A DNA stretch of 64,000 nt, taken from positions 1-64,000 of the forward strand of contig WGNA01000006.1 in the NCBI GenBank assembly GCA_016124755.1. The letters are read 5' to 3'. The position numbers and the translations under genes were made by a program. This document shows positions 34,666-44,221 of the stretch, piece by piece (the stretch's first letter is position 1; every line of letters begins with the position of its first letter). The DNA comes from Bacteroidota bacterium (GTDB lineage: Bacteria; Bacteroidota; Bacteroidia; NS11-12g; UBA9320). The notes under the pieces are model-generated. The model was not told where the DNA came from, ran no database searches, and saw only the letters and a list, made by a program, of their open reading frames with translations.

Positions 34666-37600
34666 TCAGTTATTAGAATTACGAATGCTCACAACCACCG
34701 GTGAAACAGAGCTTTTTATTTCCGGTGTATAATATTGATACACATAATTTTCTTCGGTGTGGTAGGTCCCGCAGACCTGAGGTGTGAGTGCCAGTTGAAT
34801 CGTTTTCTTTTCGTTCGGCCCCATTTCCAGCATGTACAGAACTAATTCGTTTTCGGAACTTTCGTAATAGTCAATAATTTTTTCATCTGTGAGATATTTC
34901 AATTCTTCTAATGAATAATTTAATCCTCCTGCAAAGTGTAAAACCGCCACAATCTGAGGTTTTCCTTTATCGGTTTTATTTTCAATTTCAATAGTCGCCG
35001 TGGTGGATTCACCAAGCTGTAATGACGTGTCGGAATAATTCACTTTTAATGCAAGTTCGGGGTGTTCCGTCTTATCATTTTCTTCATACCAATGCAATTC
35101 AAAATCAATAAATCGTTCCGGATCCGAATTAATTAATTCAAGGGTGTTTTTACCTTTTTTAAATAAGTCGCTGCTCATGATGGAAATATATTCTGAGCGG
35201 TTGCGAAAATCGATAGTTGTCTGTACGACTCCGTTAATCAGCATTTTTACCTCCGGAATTCCGGTTCCTGAGCGGTAATTAGTGAGATGATAACTCAACG
35301 CCTCCATGGTAAGTGCTGTAGATTGAGTGGTGCCGAAGCCGCTATAGTTTGAGTTTTTCATCATTTCAGTCATAAGTCTGGATAAGGATGATGAGTAGTT
35401 GTGATAATTTTTTAGCCTGTAACCGAGAATGTACGTCAGAGCAAAACATTCTTGCTTTAATGAATTCCCGTAACTGTACATAACCGATATGCCGGCAGTA
35501 ACGCTCTGAAAATTTTGTTTTTCGTAAGATGCAATGAGCTTATTAAATACGGTATTGGCTTTTTCGGTTTCGCCAATGTTATAATAAATATTTCCGAGAA
35601 GACTGAGTTTGTACGCATCAAAATTCTGATCAACATCGCGTTCAATTGCACGCAACTGATCCTTGTCAATCGGTTCGCCGATGAGAGAAAGCACATAGGT
35701 GATATAGGCATTATTAACTTCATAGGTGGCAGAAGAGAATCCGTATTTGCCTGAATGAAACATATATCCTCCGTTTTTATCTCGCCGGCCGGACAGCCAC
35801 TTTACGGAACGTCGAACCAGACTTTCATCGACGGGAATTCCCACTTGTTTCATGAGATAAAACTGGTATAATCCGTATGCTGTCAGCGTCTCATGCGGAG
35901 GTGTTCTTCCATACCATTCAAATCCGCCCTCCGAAGTTTCATAAGCCGCGAGTTTGTCGTAACCATGCGCAAGAACCTGCCGGAGCTGGTTGATTTCATT
36001 TGCATTATCATTCGGATTTTCGAGCAGAATCTTCAACGCCAGAATATTGGGATAATTGGAAGAAGAAACCTGTTCGAAACACCCATGCGGTTCCCGGATC
36101 ATTTTTTTCGCCGTATTGTAAGCGATGTCCCGGAAGTCATTCATCAGGTTTAACTTCAGATACATTTTTTCGGAGACAACTGTCTGTAATTCAAAATCGA
36201 TTTTGTGATTTCCCTTTCCGCTAATTGTTTTCACAACTTTGTGGCCTCTCGGAATTATCTGAATTGAACGGTTTACGACAGAATTTGAAAATGAATTTTG
36301 GGGAATGCTGTTCGCCGAAACATAAGCTCCAATAGTTCGGTTTGTATCGGTTGCGGTATAATTAAATTGAAGTTTATAAGGCTCACCGGGCAAAACCTTA
36401 ACTTCTTTTTGATGTCTCATTTTATCTATTCCCCAATAAAGCGTTACCCGAATTGCTGTATCGGCTTTATTATTAATGATGGATTCCAGTTTTATTTCAT
36501 CACCAAAGGTTACGGATGTTGGAGCCTTAAAAGAAATAGAGATAACATTACCCGTTTCAAAAGAAGTGGAAGCGTTAAACGGAATTCCATTTTCACTGAT
36601 GCCTTCACAGAAAACAGTGTATCCGGTATTCTTATTTGATGTGCGAAACTGGCCGGCAATTCCGGGATTGCTAATACTTTGAATCGGCGCCCAATACAAT
36701 GTGTTGGAATTGAGTTGAAGGGCATTGTTGAACATCAAAGGCTGACCGGTTCGGGTTGGATAGGCATAAACATAAAAAGGTCGGGTGTATGAATTATAGA
36801 AGGATACATCTGCCGGATACGAAACATCATTCGCAATTCCTCCCCAGTAATACCAGTAACCGATTCTTTGAACACTCGATAAACTCGTAACCTGATATGA
36901 GGAAATTGAACGGGATAATGATTCTATCGCGGGAGAGGTGTAACTGGCAGAGTTCTCAGTTCTGTCTATCGCATAATCGTATTTATAAACCGGACTGATT
37001 AAAGAGATTCGGGTTGAACGATTGGCAGAATTTTCATTTACGGGAGCCTCTTCGTTGTCGACAAGTGAAAGAGGTGATCCGGCAATAAAATCATTGGAAA
37101 TAAACATGGGGTTAGCGTTTATTTTCTCCTCAACTTTTTCGAGCCCTTTTTTAATAATTAGTGTAAATCCGTTTTCGACCCAGGATGCGGGAATCATGGA
37201 AAAGCGGTACATGCCGTTCGAATCGGTTTCCACTTCCGCAGATGTATTTTTTATGTTAACTGAAGCGCCTTTTACCGGCAATTGATAATTCTGATAATCG
37301 TACACATGTCCGTAGAAATTGGCAACTCCCCGGTAGTAAAAGACATCCTTTCGCTGATCAGGTTTTCCGGTTTCTGGATTTCTGCGCCAGTGGGTTCGCT
37401 CCGTGGTTAACACCAAATCAAGTGCATCAGAAGCATGTTCATTTTCCGGATCAAAATAATATTGGGGTTCTTCGATTTCGGAACTGAATTCCACTCCGAG
37501 ATACATCCACGAAACCATGTTGTGGGAGCGGTCTTTAATCTGATTCAAAAATTGATTTTCGACTACGTGTGTAGTAAAGTTCAACGATTTACTCTGGTCG

Positions 37601-38913
37601 GTATCCCAGTTTAATGAGTAGTTGGTATAACGATTAACATCAATCATACTATCGGTTTTTACCGCCACCTTTAAGGATTTTCGCACAATCATAAAGAGTC
37701 GGTGTGCGAGTGTTTTTCCGTTCACATCCGAAACCCAGACAGAGACAATTCCTTCGATTAACTGATCTGAAGGAATTTCAATCGTTTCGGCAGGAGTTAC
37801 CGACATGAGCTTTTTAAGCACTCCGTTTACATCCGAGATTACAATGTTCTTTTTGCGGTTATCGCCTTTAATGCCGAACGCAACTTTTCCATTTCTTTCC
37901 GACTTGGTAATGATGAAACCCTTTTCCGTTGCTGCCGGTAAATCAAGCGTTTGATAATCGTCGCCGGGTGCACAGCGGTAAAACACTTTGTAGGTTTTAC
38001 CGGCTTCGGGTGTAACCTGTACCTTCGACATTCCCTTATAAATGGTTTTAAAATTTACCGGAACGTTTTTGCCATCGCCGGAAGAAACAAATCCTTCGAC
38101 GTTAATTGGGCGATCGTTTACATCCAGCGTTTGCAGAACCAGTTCGTTCTCAACTCCGGCCAACAAAAATTCACTACCGGATTTGTTAAAAATCTTAGCC
38201 CTTATATCCGGACTCTTAATTGGAATTCTCGCGGTTTGAGTTTCTGTATTTCCCTGAAAAGTGGCGCTGTATTCAAAATAACAGGTTGAAGTTTCTTCCG
38301 GATTAATCGCAAATACCGGATGTACCATTCCTTTCGAATCCGTTTTTAATTCAATCTGGTTGATCACATTTCCATTTGATTTTAGTCGCACCGAAACGGC
38401 TAATCCGGGAATCGGTTTGTTATCGGTTTTACGAAATGTGGCTTTGCCGGTAACTTCCTCACCCGGACTATAATTTTCTTTTTCAAATTCAGCATTAATG
38501 AAAAAACTCCTGCTGACGAAGCTTTGAACATAAATTTTCTTTTCAAAAAAGTCGCGCTTCACCGGGTTGAGTTGCCAGGAAGTATAACCTCTCAGCGTAT
38601 AAACACCACCTGTTTTGGGTAGGGTTAATCTTCCGCCACCTCTGCCGTTGTTACAAAAAATACGAACCGAATCCACAATCTGATTTCGCGCATCGAGGAG
38701 TTCGGCTTTCAGTTGAACAACTTCCGTAATAAGTGCATTCTGATCGTTGGTAACATACGCGCAGAAGTACATGTTTTCGGAAGGATTATAGAGATACCGG
38801 TCTGTAACTAGAAAGACTTTTTCCATATCCACCGGTTGTTGACCACGGGATTGAAAAGCGTTTAAAACTAAAAAGGAGAAAAATAGAAAAGGCAGGGTTC
38901 GGAAGACTGACAT
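34666..38913 (-). CDS. Alpha-2-macroglobulin-like protein with intact thioester motif
   Basis: Exported protein of 1415 aa with a signal peptide (~1-24) and no lipobox. The N-terminus (~30-150) resembles the MG2-type domain of Bacteroidota proteins (FLVTDRYLYNPSENMYF). A carboxypeptidase-regulatory-like domain lies at ~555-610 (KGASVNIKNTSAEVETDSNG). A Ser/Tyr-rich stretch at ~640-760 sits near where the bait region occurs in A2M proteins. The thioester motif CFEQ (Cys945-Gln948, in PHGCFEQVSSSNYPN) starts an alpha-helical thioester domain (~945-1240), followed by the receptor-binding-like C-terminus. Such proteins trap attacking proteases covalently. It is first in an operon with a barrel and a lipoprotein. 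Confidence 0.9.
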   Translation of the reverse strand: MSVFRTLPFLFFSFLVLNAFQSRGQQPVDMEKVFLVTDRYLYNPSENMYFCAYVTNDQNALITEVVQLKAELLDARNQIVDSVRIFCNNGRGGGRLTLPKTGGVYTLRGYTSWQLNPVKRDFFEKKIYVQSFVSRSFFINAEFEKENYSPGEEVTGKATFRKTDNKPIPGLAVSVRLKSNGNVINQIELKTDSKGMVHPVFAINPEETSTCYFEYSATFQGNTETQTARIPIKSPDIRAKIFNKSGSEFLLAGVENELVLQTLDVNDRPINVEGFVSSGDGKNVPVNFKTIYKGMSKVQVTPEAGKTYKVFYRCAPGDDYQTLDLPAATEKGFIITKSERNGKVAFGIKGDNRKKNIVISDVNGVLKKLMSVTPAETIEIPSDQLIEGIVSVWVSDVNGKTLAHRLFMIVRKSLKVAVKTDSMIDVNRYTNYSLNWDTDQSKSLNFTTHVVENQFLNQIKDRSHNMVSWMYLGVEFSSEIEEPQYYFDPENEHASDALDLVLTTERTHWRRNPETGKPDQRKDVFYYRGVANFYGHVYDYQNYQLPVKGASVNIKNTSAEVETDSNGMYRFSMIPASWVENGFTLIIKKGLEKVEEKINANPMFISNDFIAGSPLSLVDNEEAPVNENSANRSTRISLISPVYKYDYAIDRTENSASYTSPAIESLSRSISSYQVTSLSSVQRIGYWYYWGGIANDVSYPADVSFYNSYTRPFYVYAYPTRTGQPLMFNNALQLNSNTLYWAPIQSISNPGIAGQFRTSNKNTGYTVFCEGISENGIPFNASTSFETGNVISISFKAPTSVTFGDEIKLESIINNKADTAIRVTLYWGIDKMRHQKEVKVLPGEPYKLQFNYTATDTNRTIGAYVSANSIPQNSFSNSVVNRSIQIIPRGHKVVKTISGKGNHKIDFELQTVVSEKMYLKLNLMNDFRDIAYNTAKKMIREPHGCFEQVSSSNYPNILALKILLENPNDNANEINQLRQVLAHGYDKLAAYETSEGGFEWYGRTPPHETLTAYGLYQFYLMKQVGIPVDESLVRRSVKWLSGRRDKNGGYMFHSGKYGFSSATYEVNNAYITYVLSLIGEPIDKDQLRAIERDVDQNFDAYKLSLLGNIYYNIGETEKANTVFNKLIASYEKQNFQSVTAGISVMYSYGNSLKQECFALTYILGYRLKNYHNYSSSLSRLMTEMMKNSNYSGFGTTQSTALTMEALSYHLTNYRSGTGIPEVKMLINGVVQTTIDFRNRSEYISIMSSDLFKKGKNTLELINSDPERFIDFELHWYEENDKTEHPELALKVNYSDTSLQLGESTTATIEIENKTDKGKPQIVAVLHFAGGLNYSLEELKYLTDEKIIDYYESSENELVLYMLEMGPNEKKTIQLALTPQVCGTYHTEENYVYQYYTPEIKSSVSPVVVSIRNSNN

Positions 38914-39025
38914 ACAATTGAGGTTTTGATCTTCAACGGCAAGTTAGTCTCAGAATAAACGAATACAGATTCTTTTTTTACAGGTGGTAATAACTGATTT
39001 ACAAATGACCCAATGAGCGAAAAAC

Positions 39026-39481
39026 TCAATCTGTATCGAGGGCGAATTTTAAATCGCGAACCAAAAGTCCTGCGGGTTTGGAGCCTTCGAGTCTCAGATG
39101 AACATGGTTGGTTCCGGCTTTCAAAACCAGTAAAGTCGGGTATTCATTAACAGAATATTGAGCGGCAAACTTTTTACTCTCAGCGGAATCAGCATCGAGT
39201 TTTACGACAATAAAATTCTTTTCAATCAGATGAATCAAAGCCGTATCGTGAAATGTTTTTTTCTCCATCTCGCGACAGGGTCTGCACCATGATGCGTAAA
39301 AATCCAGCAGAATGTGCTTGTTGGTTTGTGTTGATAAAGCTATTGCCGAATCCACCGATCCGTAAAACAGGTGAATTTCTTCTCCCTGCTGAGCCTTCGC
39401 CTGATTGAGTGATAAAGTAAGTAATAGAAAACCAACCAGCAGATTACTGATCAGATTGTGTGCTTTTGTCCGGTTGATCAT
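39026..39481 (-). CDS. Exported thioredoxin-like protein (DsbD C-domain type)
   Basis: Protein of 151 aa with a signal peptide (~1-31, ending KAQ). The thioredoxin fold has the active site FYASWCRPC (Cys66, Cys69) followed by REMEKKTFHD and a cis-Pro segment VNEYPTLLVL. It resembles the periplasmic thioredoxin domains of DsbD-like proteins. The start overlaps the 3' end of lspA by 38 bp because lspA carries a repeat-derived extension. Confidence 0.9.
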   Translation of the reverse strand: MINRTKAHNLISNLLVGFLLLTLSLNQAKAQQGEEIHLFYGSVDSAIALSTQTNKHILLDFYASWCRPCREMEKKTFHDTALIHLIEKNFIVVKLDADSAESKKFAAQYSVNEYPTLLVLKAGTNHVHLRLEGSKPAGLLVRDLKFALDTD

Positions 39482-40334
39482 CGTTTTCAGTTTTCTCCTC
39501 CGGCAAGATAGAACTTTCTGCCGAGTCCGCTGAACTCTGGGCCTCTGTTTCTACATCAGGTTCCGTTTCCGTTACTGTTTCTGTTTCTGTTACAGTTACA
39601 GTTTCCTTCTCATCGCTCTCCCGCTCTTCCGCTCTCTGCTCTTCCCCAACGGTTCCCGTTACAGTTACAGTTTCCGTTTCCGTTTCCGTTTCCGCTCCCC
39701 CATCCATCTGAAACAAATCTCTCTTAAACAGCAGAATAGTAAAAACCCCAACACTGATAGAGGCATCTGCAAGATTGAATACCGGCCGGAAGAAAATGAA
39801 TTCACGACCGCCTAATTTGGGTACCCAGCTCGGATAATAACTTTCGATCAAAGGGAAATACAGCATATCGACAACTTTACCCCGGAAATACCCGGCGTAT
39901 CCGTTACCATTAGCCCATTCGGCGGTTTGATAAAACTGGCTCGCAGTAAACCATTGTCCGTAAAATACACTGTCGATAATGTTACCCATTGCGCCGGCAA
40001 GTATGAGGGAAAGCAAAACTGTAGTGAGAACACTGGCGTGTTTTCGGATTTGTATCGATAAATAATAAATGATGCCTGCAACCGCCACTAAACGAAAAGC
40101 AGTGAGGGCAATTTTTCCAGCCTGACCAGCGAATTCGAATCCGAATGCCATTCCGTTATTTTCGGTAAAGTGAAGAATAAACCAGTTGCCGGCCATGTGA
40201 ATATTCTCGCCAAGAGACATGTGGGTTTTCACCCAAAACTTGAGCATTTGATCGGCTGCGAGAACAGCAATCACAACGGCTACACTGAGGAAAGCGAGCT
40301 GTCTGATTTTTTTATTGGATCGGTCTGGGTTCAA
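39444..40334 (-). CDS. lspA: Lipoprotein signal peptidase (signal peptidase II) with repeat-derived tail
   Basis: Inner-membrane aspartyl protease of 296 aa that removes signal peptides from prolipoproteins. Catalytic Asp121 (GNIIDSVFYG) and Asp190 (PVFNLADASISVG) are present, with the ENNGMAFG motif and four membrane helices. The family normally ends near residue ~212. From ~214 a tail of 83 residues follows, rich in Glu/Thr/Val (TETETETVTVTGTV) and encoded by the GTTACA-type hexamers seen elsewhere as non-coding repeats. It is in an operon with ileS and the dksA-like gene; its tail overlaps the next gene. Confidence 0.93.
   Translation of the reverse strand: MNPDRSNKKIRQLAFLSVAVVIAVLAADQMLKFWVKTHMSLGENIHMAGNWFILHFTENNGMAFGFEFAGQAGKIALTAFRLVAVAGIIYYLSIQIRKHASVLTTVLLSLILAGAMGNIIDSVFYGQWFTASQFYQTAEWANGNGYAGYFRGKVVDMLYFPLIESYYPSWVPKLGGREFIFFRPVFNLADASISVGVFTILLFKRDLFQMDGGAETETETETVTVTGTVGEEQRAEERESDEKETVTVTETETVTETEPDVETEAQSSADSAESSILPEEKTENDDQPDKSTQSDQ
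39561..39693 (-). repeat. Hexamer repeat inside the 3' end of lspA
   Basis: Two degenerate hexamer tracts (GTTACA/GTTTCC units) at about 39561-39605 and 39651-39693 flank a pyrimidine-rich spacer (CGCTCTCCCGCTCTTCC). The layout matches the two intergenic copies. Here it is read in frame as Thr-Val and Thr-Glu pairs. Confidence 0.8.
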
Positions 40335-40357
40335 CCGTTTGTTTTAAGTGTAAAGTC

Positions 40358-40747
40358 TTACTTATACTGGTTGAGTTTAGCCTCCATGCTTTGAGTAGTA
40401 TGAGGCACTGCGAGCAACCTTTCTTTGGCGATGAGTTTCCCGGTTACGCGGCAAATACCATAAGTTTTGTTCTCAACCCGAACTAAAGCAGCTTCCAGAT
40501 TTTGAATGAATTTCTTCAATCGCGATGCAAGCTGACTTGTGTTTTCTTTTTGAAGAGTTGATGAACCGTCTTCGAGTGTTTTGTAAACACTTCCGGTATC
40601 GTCGGTTCCGTTCTCGTTTTCGGTCTGAAGTGCGGCAATCAGGTTTTGGAGTTCCTCTTTTGCTACTTCCAGTTTTTGAAGAATTACTTCTTTGAATTCC
40701 TGAAGCTCTTCGTCAGAATATCTGCTTTTAGTAAGTGTTTCGTCCAC
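40358..40747 (-). CDS. DksA/TraR family protein lacking zinc cysteines
   Basis: Protein of 129 aa with an N-terminal coiled-coil region (~10-90) and the C-terminal DksA-like segment YGICRVTGKLIAKERLLAV. Only one Cys remains where classical DksA has four, a pattern common in Bacteroidota homologues. It probably modulates RNA polymerase through the secondary channel. It lies 2 bp after ileS and 23 bp before lspA, a conserved order in this phylum. Confidence 0.9.
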   Translation of the reverse strand: MDETLTKSRYSDEELQEFKEVILQKLEVAKEELQNLIAALQTENENGTDDTGSVYKTLEDGSSTLQKENTSQLASRLKKFIQNLEAALVRVENKTYGICRVTGKLIAKERLLAVPHTTQSMEAKLNQYK

Positions 40748-40749
40748 GG

Positions 40750-43700
40750 CTAAACTTTTAGTATTCGTATTTGAATTGGAATCTGATTGATTTCGAAACG
40801 TTCATCCTCTTCGCTAAGTGTTTGAAAGACAATTCGCGACGCTAAAATTTCGGCGCGAATATAATCATTATAGATGTTCACCGCACTTTCAAGTTTTTCA
40901 GCAGGACTGATGTACACTTCTATCCGGTCGGTAACATCGAAGTCGTTTGATTTTCGGAGGTTTTGAACGCGATTAACTAATTCTCTTGCGAGGCCTTCCG
41001 CTTCGAGTTCCGGCGTTATCGTCATATCGAGTGCAACGGTAATTCCGCCTTCGCTCATCACCTGCCAACCCGGCATATCGGTCGAAGTAATATTTACTTC
41101 TTCCAGACTTAAATCAAACGTGCCCTGATCACCCAGGTTGATTTCTAATTTCCCGGTTGCCTGAATTGTTGCGATTTCATCCTGACTTAAAACCTTGCAT
41201 GCTTCCGCAACCTGTTTCATATTTTTTCCGGCTCTCGGTCCGAGAATTTTAAAGTCGGGTTTCAGTTGCTGAATAATTTTTATTTCACTGTCGGGATGCA
41301 GAAATTCAATTTCCTTCACATTTACTTCCGTAAGAATTACATCTGCAACCTTACGGATTCTGTCTTCGGTTTGCTGGCTGCGAACCGGAATCAGAATTTT
41401 CTGCAACGGCTGTCGAACCTTCACCATTTCCTTTTTTCGGATAGCGAGAATCATGGAAGTGATCTGCTGAGCGAGATCCATTCTGCTTTCGAGTTCTGAG
41501 TCGATCGCCGATTCATTTAATTCCGGGAAATCAGACAAATGAACCGAAAGTGCGGCATCATCACCCTGATGCAAATCCATATACAAACGGTCGCTGTAAA
41601 AGGGTGTAAAAGAACTCATCAAACGGCTGAGTGTTTCCAGACAAGTATATAGAGTCTGGTATGCAGCTGCCTTGTCTTTCGGATCATCACTTTTCCAGAA
41701 TCGTTTTCGGCTCAGTCGAACGAACCAGTTACTGAGATGTTCGAGCGTAAAATCCTGAATCATCCGGCAACCTTTGGTCGGATCAAAATCTTCCATGCCT
41801 TCCTGAACTCCTTTAATCAGTGTGTTCAGCCGCGATAAAATCCAGCGATCCAGCTCGGTTCTTTCGTCTAAAGGTATCTGTTCTTCGTTGCGGTCGAATT
41901 CATCCAGATTAGCATAAAGCGCAAAGAATGAATACACATTGTATAAGGTTCCGAATTGCTTTCGGAGCGATTCGTCTAAACCGGTCGGATTGAATTTCAG
42001 ATTATCCCAGGGAGCGGCGTTCGTAAGCATGTACCAACGAACAACGTCTGCTCCGGTGGCATCAATGGTGATAAACGGATCCACAGAATTCCCCAACCGT
42101 TTCGACATTTTCTGTCCGAACTTGTCGAGTACCAATCCGTTTGAAATAACATTCTTATAAGCCACAGAATCAAAAACCATTGTGGCGATGGCGTGCAAAG
42201 TATAAAACCAACCACGGGTCTGGTCGACGCCTTCTGCGATATAATCCGCCGGAAATTTGGTCCCGTTATCAATCAGTTCTTTATTTTCAAACGGGTAGTG
42301 CCATTGAGCGTAAGGCATGCTTCCCGAATCAAACCACACATCGATGAGATCCGATTCCCGCTTCATGGGTTTCCCGTTGGATGAAGTGAGAATAATACGG
42401 TCAACGATATTTTTATGCAGATCAACTTTAGCATAATTGTCTTTCGACATGTCTCCGGTAACAAAACCAATAAACGGATTTGTATCCATCAAGCCGGCAG
42501 AAACAGATCGATCGATTTCGGCCACGAGCTCTTCAACGGAGCCGATTACTTTTTCTTCTTTTCCGTCTTCGGTTCGCCAGATAGGCAATGGAATTCCCCA
42601 ATATCTCGAACGGGAAAGGTTCCAGTCGTTTGCATTCTGAAGCCAGTTTCCGAAACGACCTTCACCCGTTGCTTTTGGCTTCCAGTTGATGGTCGAATTG
42701 AGTTCCACCATCCGATCTCGCACCGAAGTCACTTTGATAAACCACGAATCGAGCGGATAATAAAGAATCGGTTTGTCTGTTCTCCAGCAGTTCGGATAAC
42801 TGTGTGTGTATTTCTCAACTTTAAAGGCCTTGTTCTCCTCTTTTAGTTTAATCGCGATTTCCACGTCTACCGATTTTTCAGGAGCCTCGTCATCGTCGTA
42901 ATATTCATTCTTCACATATTTTCCGGCAAACTCGCCCATGTGATGCGTGAATCTCCCCTGAAGATCAACCAATGGAACCGGATTATTCAGACTGTCTAAC
43001 ACCAGCATTGGAGGCACCGGAGGATTGGCTTCCCGGGCAACTTTGGCGTCATCGGCACCAAAAGTTGGCGCGGTATGAACGATTCCCGTACCGTCTTCAG
43101 TGGTCACAAAATCACCGGCAATTACCCGAAATGCGTTCTCCGGATTTTCATAAGGCAGGGTGTAGGGAAGTAGTTGTTCGTAACGAATTCCTACCAATTC
43201 GGAACCCGGAATATGTGCGGCAACAAAATACGGAATGTGTTTGTCGCCCTCGCTGTAAAGTAATTCGTCTTCATTATGAACCACAGAGAATTTTCCAGAC
43301 AGAACGCTATTCACTAAATCATTAGCCAGAATTACCGTAACCGGCTTATGTGTGTATTGATTAAAAGTTCTTACGACCGCATAATGAATTTTCGGTCCAA
43401 CGGTAAGAGCAGTGTTGGAAGGCAAAGTCCATGGTGTTGTGGTCCAGGCTAAAAAATGAAGTTCCGGATAAGGTTTAAGTTTCTCCGGTAACGTATCAAC
43501 TTTAGCCCTGAATTGAGCAACTACGGTTGTGTCGGTAGTGTCGCGATAGGTACCCGGTTGATTTAATTCGTGTGAACTGAGTCCGGTTCCTGCTTTGGGA
43601 GAATAAGGTTGAATTGTATAACCTTTATACAACAGGCCTTTGTTATAGATTTCCTTCAGCAACCACCAAACACTTTCCATGTATTTCGGATCGTAAGTCA

Positions 43701-44166
43701 CATAAGGATCCTGCATATCTACCCAGTAACCCATTTTACGGGTGAGTTCGAGCCAGATATCGGTGTAGCGCATTACCGCTTCCCGACAGGCGAGATTGTA
43801 TTCTTCAACGGAAATGGTTTTACCGATATCTTCTTTGGTGATACCGAGTTCTTTTTCAACACCGAGTTCAACCGGCAAACCGTGTGTGTCCCAACCGGCT
43901 TTTCTTTCGACCCGAAATCCTTTGAGCGTTTTATACCGGCAGAAAATATCTTTGATGGTACGTGCCATCACATGATGAATTCCCGGCAAACCGTTCGCAG
44001 AAGGAGGCCCTTCATAAAAGACAAACTGATTGTCTTTACTCCGTTGTTCAACACTTTTAGTAAATATGTCGTGATCTTCCCAATAGCGCAGAACCTCCTT
44101 CTCAATTTCCGGAAGGTTGAATCCTTTGTATTCGGGATATCGCTTAAGACCGCTGTTTGACGCCAT
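40750..44166 (-). CDS. ileS: Isoleucyl-tRNA synthetase
   Basis: Class I synthetase of 1138 aa that charges tRNA-Ile. The HIGH-type motif is PSANGLPGIHHVMA (~56-68), the KMSKS loop is KMSKRLGN near 685, and the editing domain lies at ~200-420. The length and the GIHHV form match the longer, eukaryote-like IleRS type, which tends to be less sensitive to mupirocin; that resistance is inference. It has its own -7 element. dksA-like and lspA follow. Confidence 0.97.
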   Translation of the reverse strand: MASNSGLKRYPEYKGFNLPEIEKEVLRYWEDHDIFTKSVEQRSKDNQFVFYEGPPSANGLPGIHHVMARTIKDIFCRYKTLKGFRVERKAGWDTHGLPVELGVEKELGITKEDIGKTISVEEYNLACREAVMRYTDIWLELTRKMGYWVDMQDPYVTYDPKYMESVWWLLKEIYNKGLLYKGYTIQPYSPKAGTGLSSHELNQPGTYRDTTDTTVVAQFRAKVDTLPEKLKPYPELHFLAWTTTPWTLPSNTALTVGPKIHYAVVRTFNQYTHKPVTVILANDLVNSVLSGKFSVVHNEDELLYSEGDKHIPYFVAAHIPGSELVGIRYEQLLPYTLPYENPENAFRVIAGDFVTTEDGTGIVHTAPTFGADDAKVAREANPPVPPMLVLDSLNNPVPLVDLQGRFTHHMGEFAGKYVKNEYYDDDEAPEKSVDVEIAIKLKEENKAFKVEKYTHSYPNCWRTDKPILYYPLDSWFIKVTSVRDRMVELNSTINWKPKATGEGRFGNWLQNANDWNLSRSRYWGIPLPIWRTEDGKEEKVIGSVEELVAEIDRSVSAGLMDTNPFIGFVTGDMSKDNYAKVDLHKNIVDRIILTSSNGKPMKRESDLIDVWFDSGSMPYAQWHYPFENKELIDNGTKFPADYIAEGVDQTRGWFYTLHAIATMVFDSVAYKNVISNGLVLDKFGQKMSKRLGNSVDPFITIDATGADVVRWYMLTNAAPWDNLKFNPTGLDESLRKQFGTLYNVYSFFALYANLDEFDRNEEQIPLDERTELDRWILSRLNTLIKGVQEGMEDFDPTKGCRMIQDFTLEHLSNWFVRLSRKRFWKSDDPKDKAAAYQTLYTCLETLSRLMSSFTPFYSDRLYMDLHQGDDAALSVHLSDFPELNESAIDSELESRMDLAQQITSMILAIRKKEMVKVRQPLQKILIPVRSQQTEDRIRKVADVILTEVNVKEIEFLHPDSEIKIIQQLKPDFKILGPRAGKNMKQVAEACKVLSQDEIATIQATGKLEINLGDQGTFDLSLEEVNITSTDMPGWQVMSEGGITVALDMTITPELEAEGLARELVNRVQNLRKSNDFDVTDRIEVYISPAEKLESAVNIYNDYIRAEILASRIVFQTLSEEDERFEINQIPIQIRILKV

Positions 44167-44182
44167 TTGCTGATAAAAGCGG

Positions 44183-44190
44183 CAAATTTA
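44183..44190 (-). promoter_or_regulatory. -7 promoter element for ileS
   Basis: Minus-strand TAAATTTG matches TAnnTTTG, 16 bp before the ileS ATG at 44166. Confidence 0.6.
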
Positions 44191-44221
44191 AGGAAATGAA
44201 ATCGCGCTCCGAAAGGAAAGA

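Noticed and set aside
38914-39025. Possible RNA gene in the gap upstream of the alpha-2-macroglobulin-like gene
   Set aside because: The gap is only 112 bp; I found no convincing promoter, terminator or RNA structure in it.
43609-44160. Plus-strand ORF of 183 codons
   Set aside because: Antisense to the N-terminal part of ileS, which is unmistakable.
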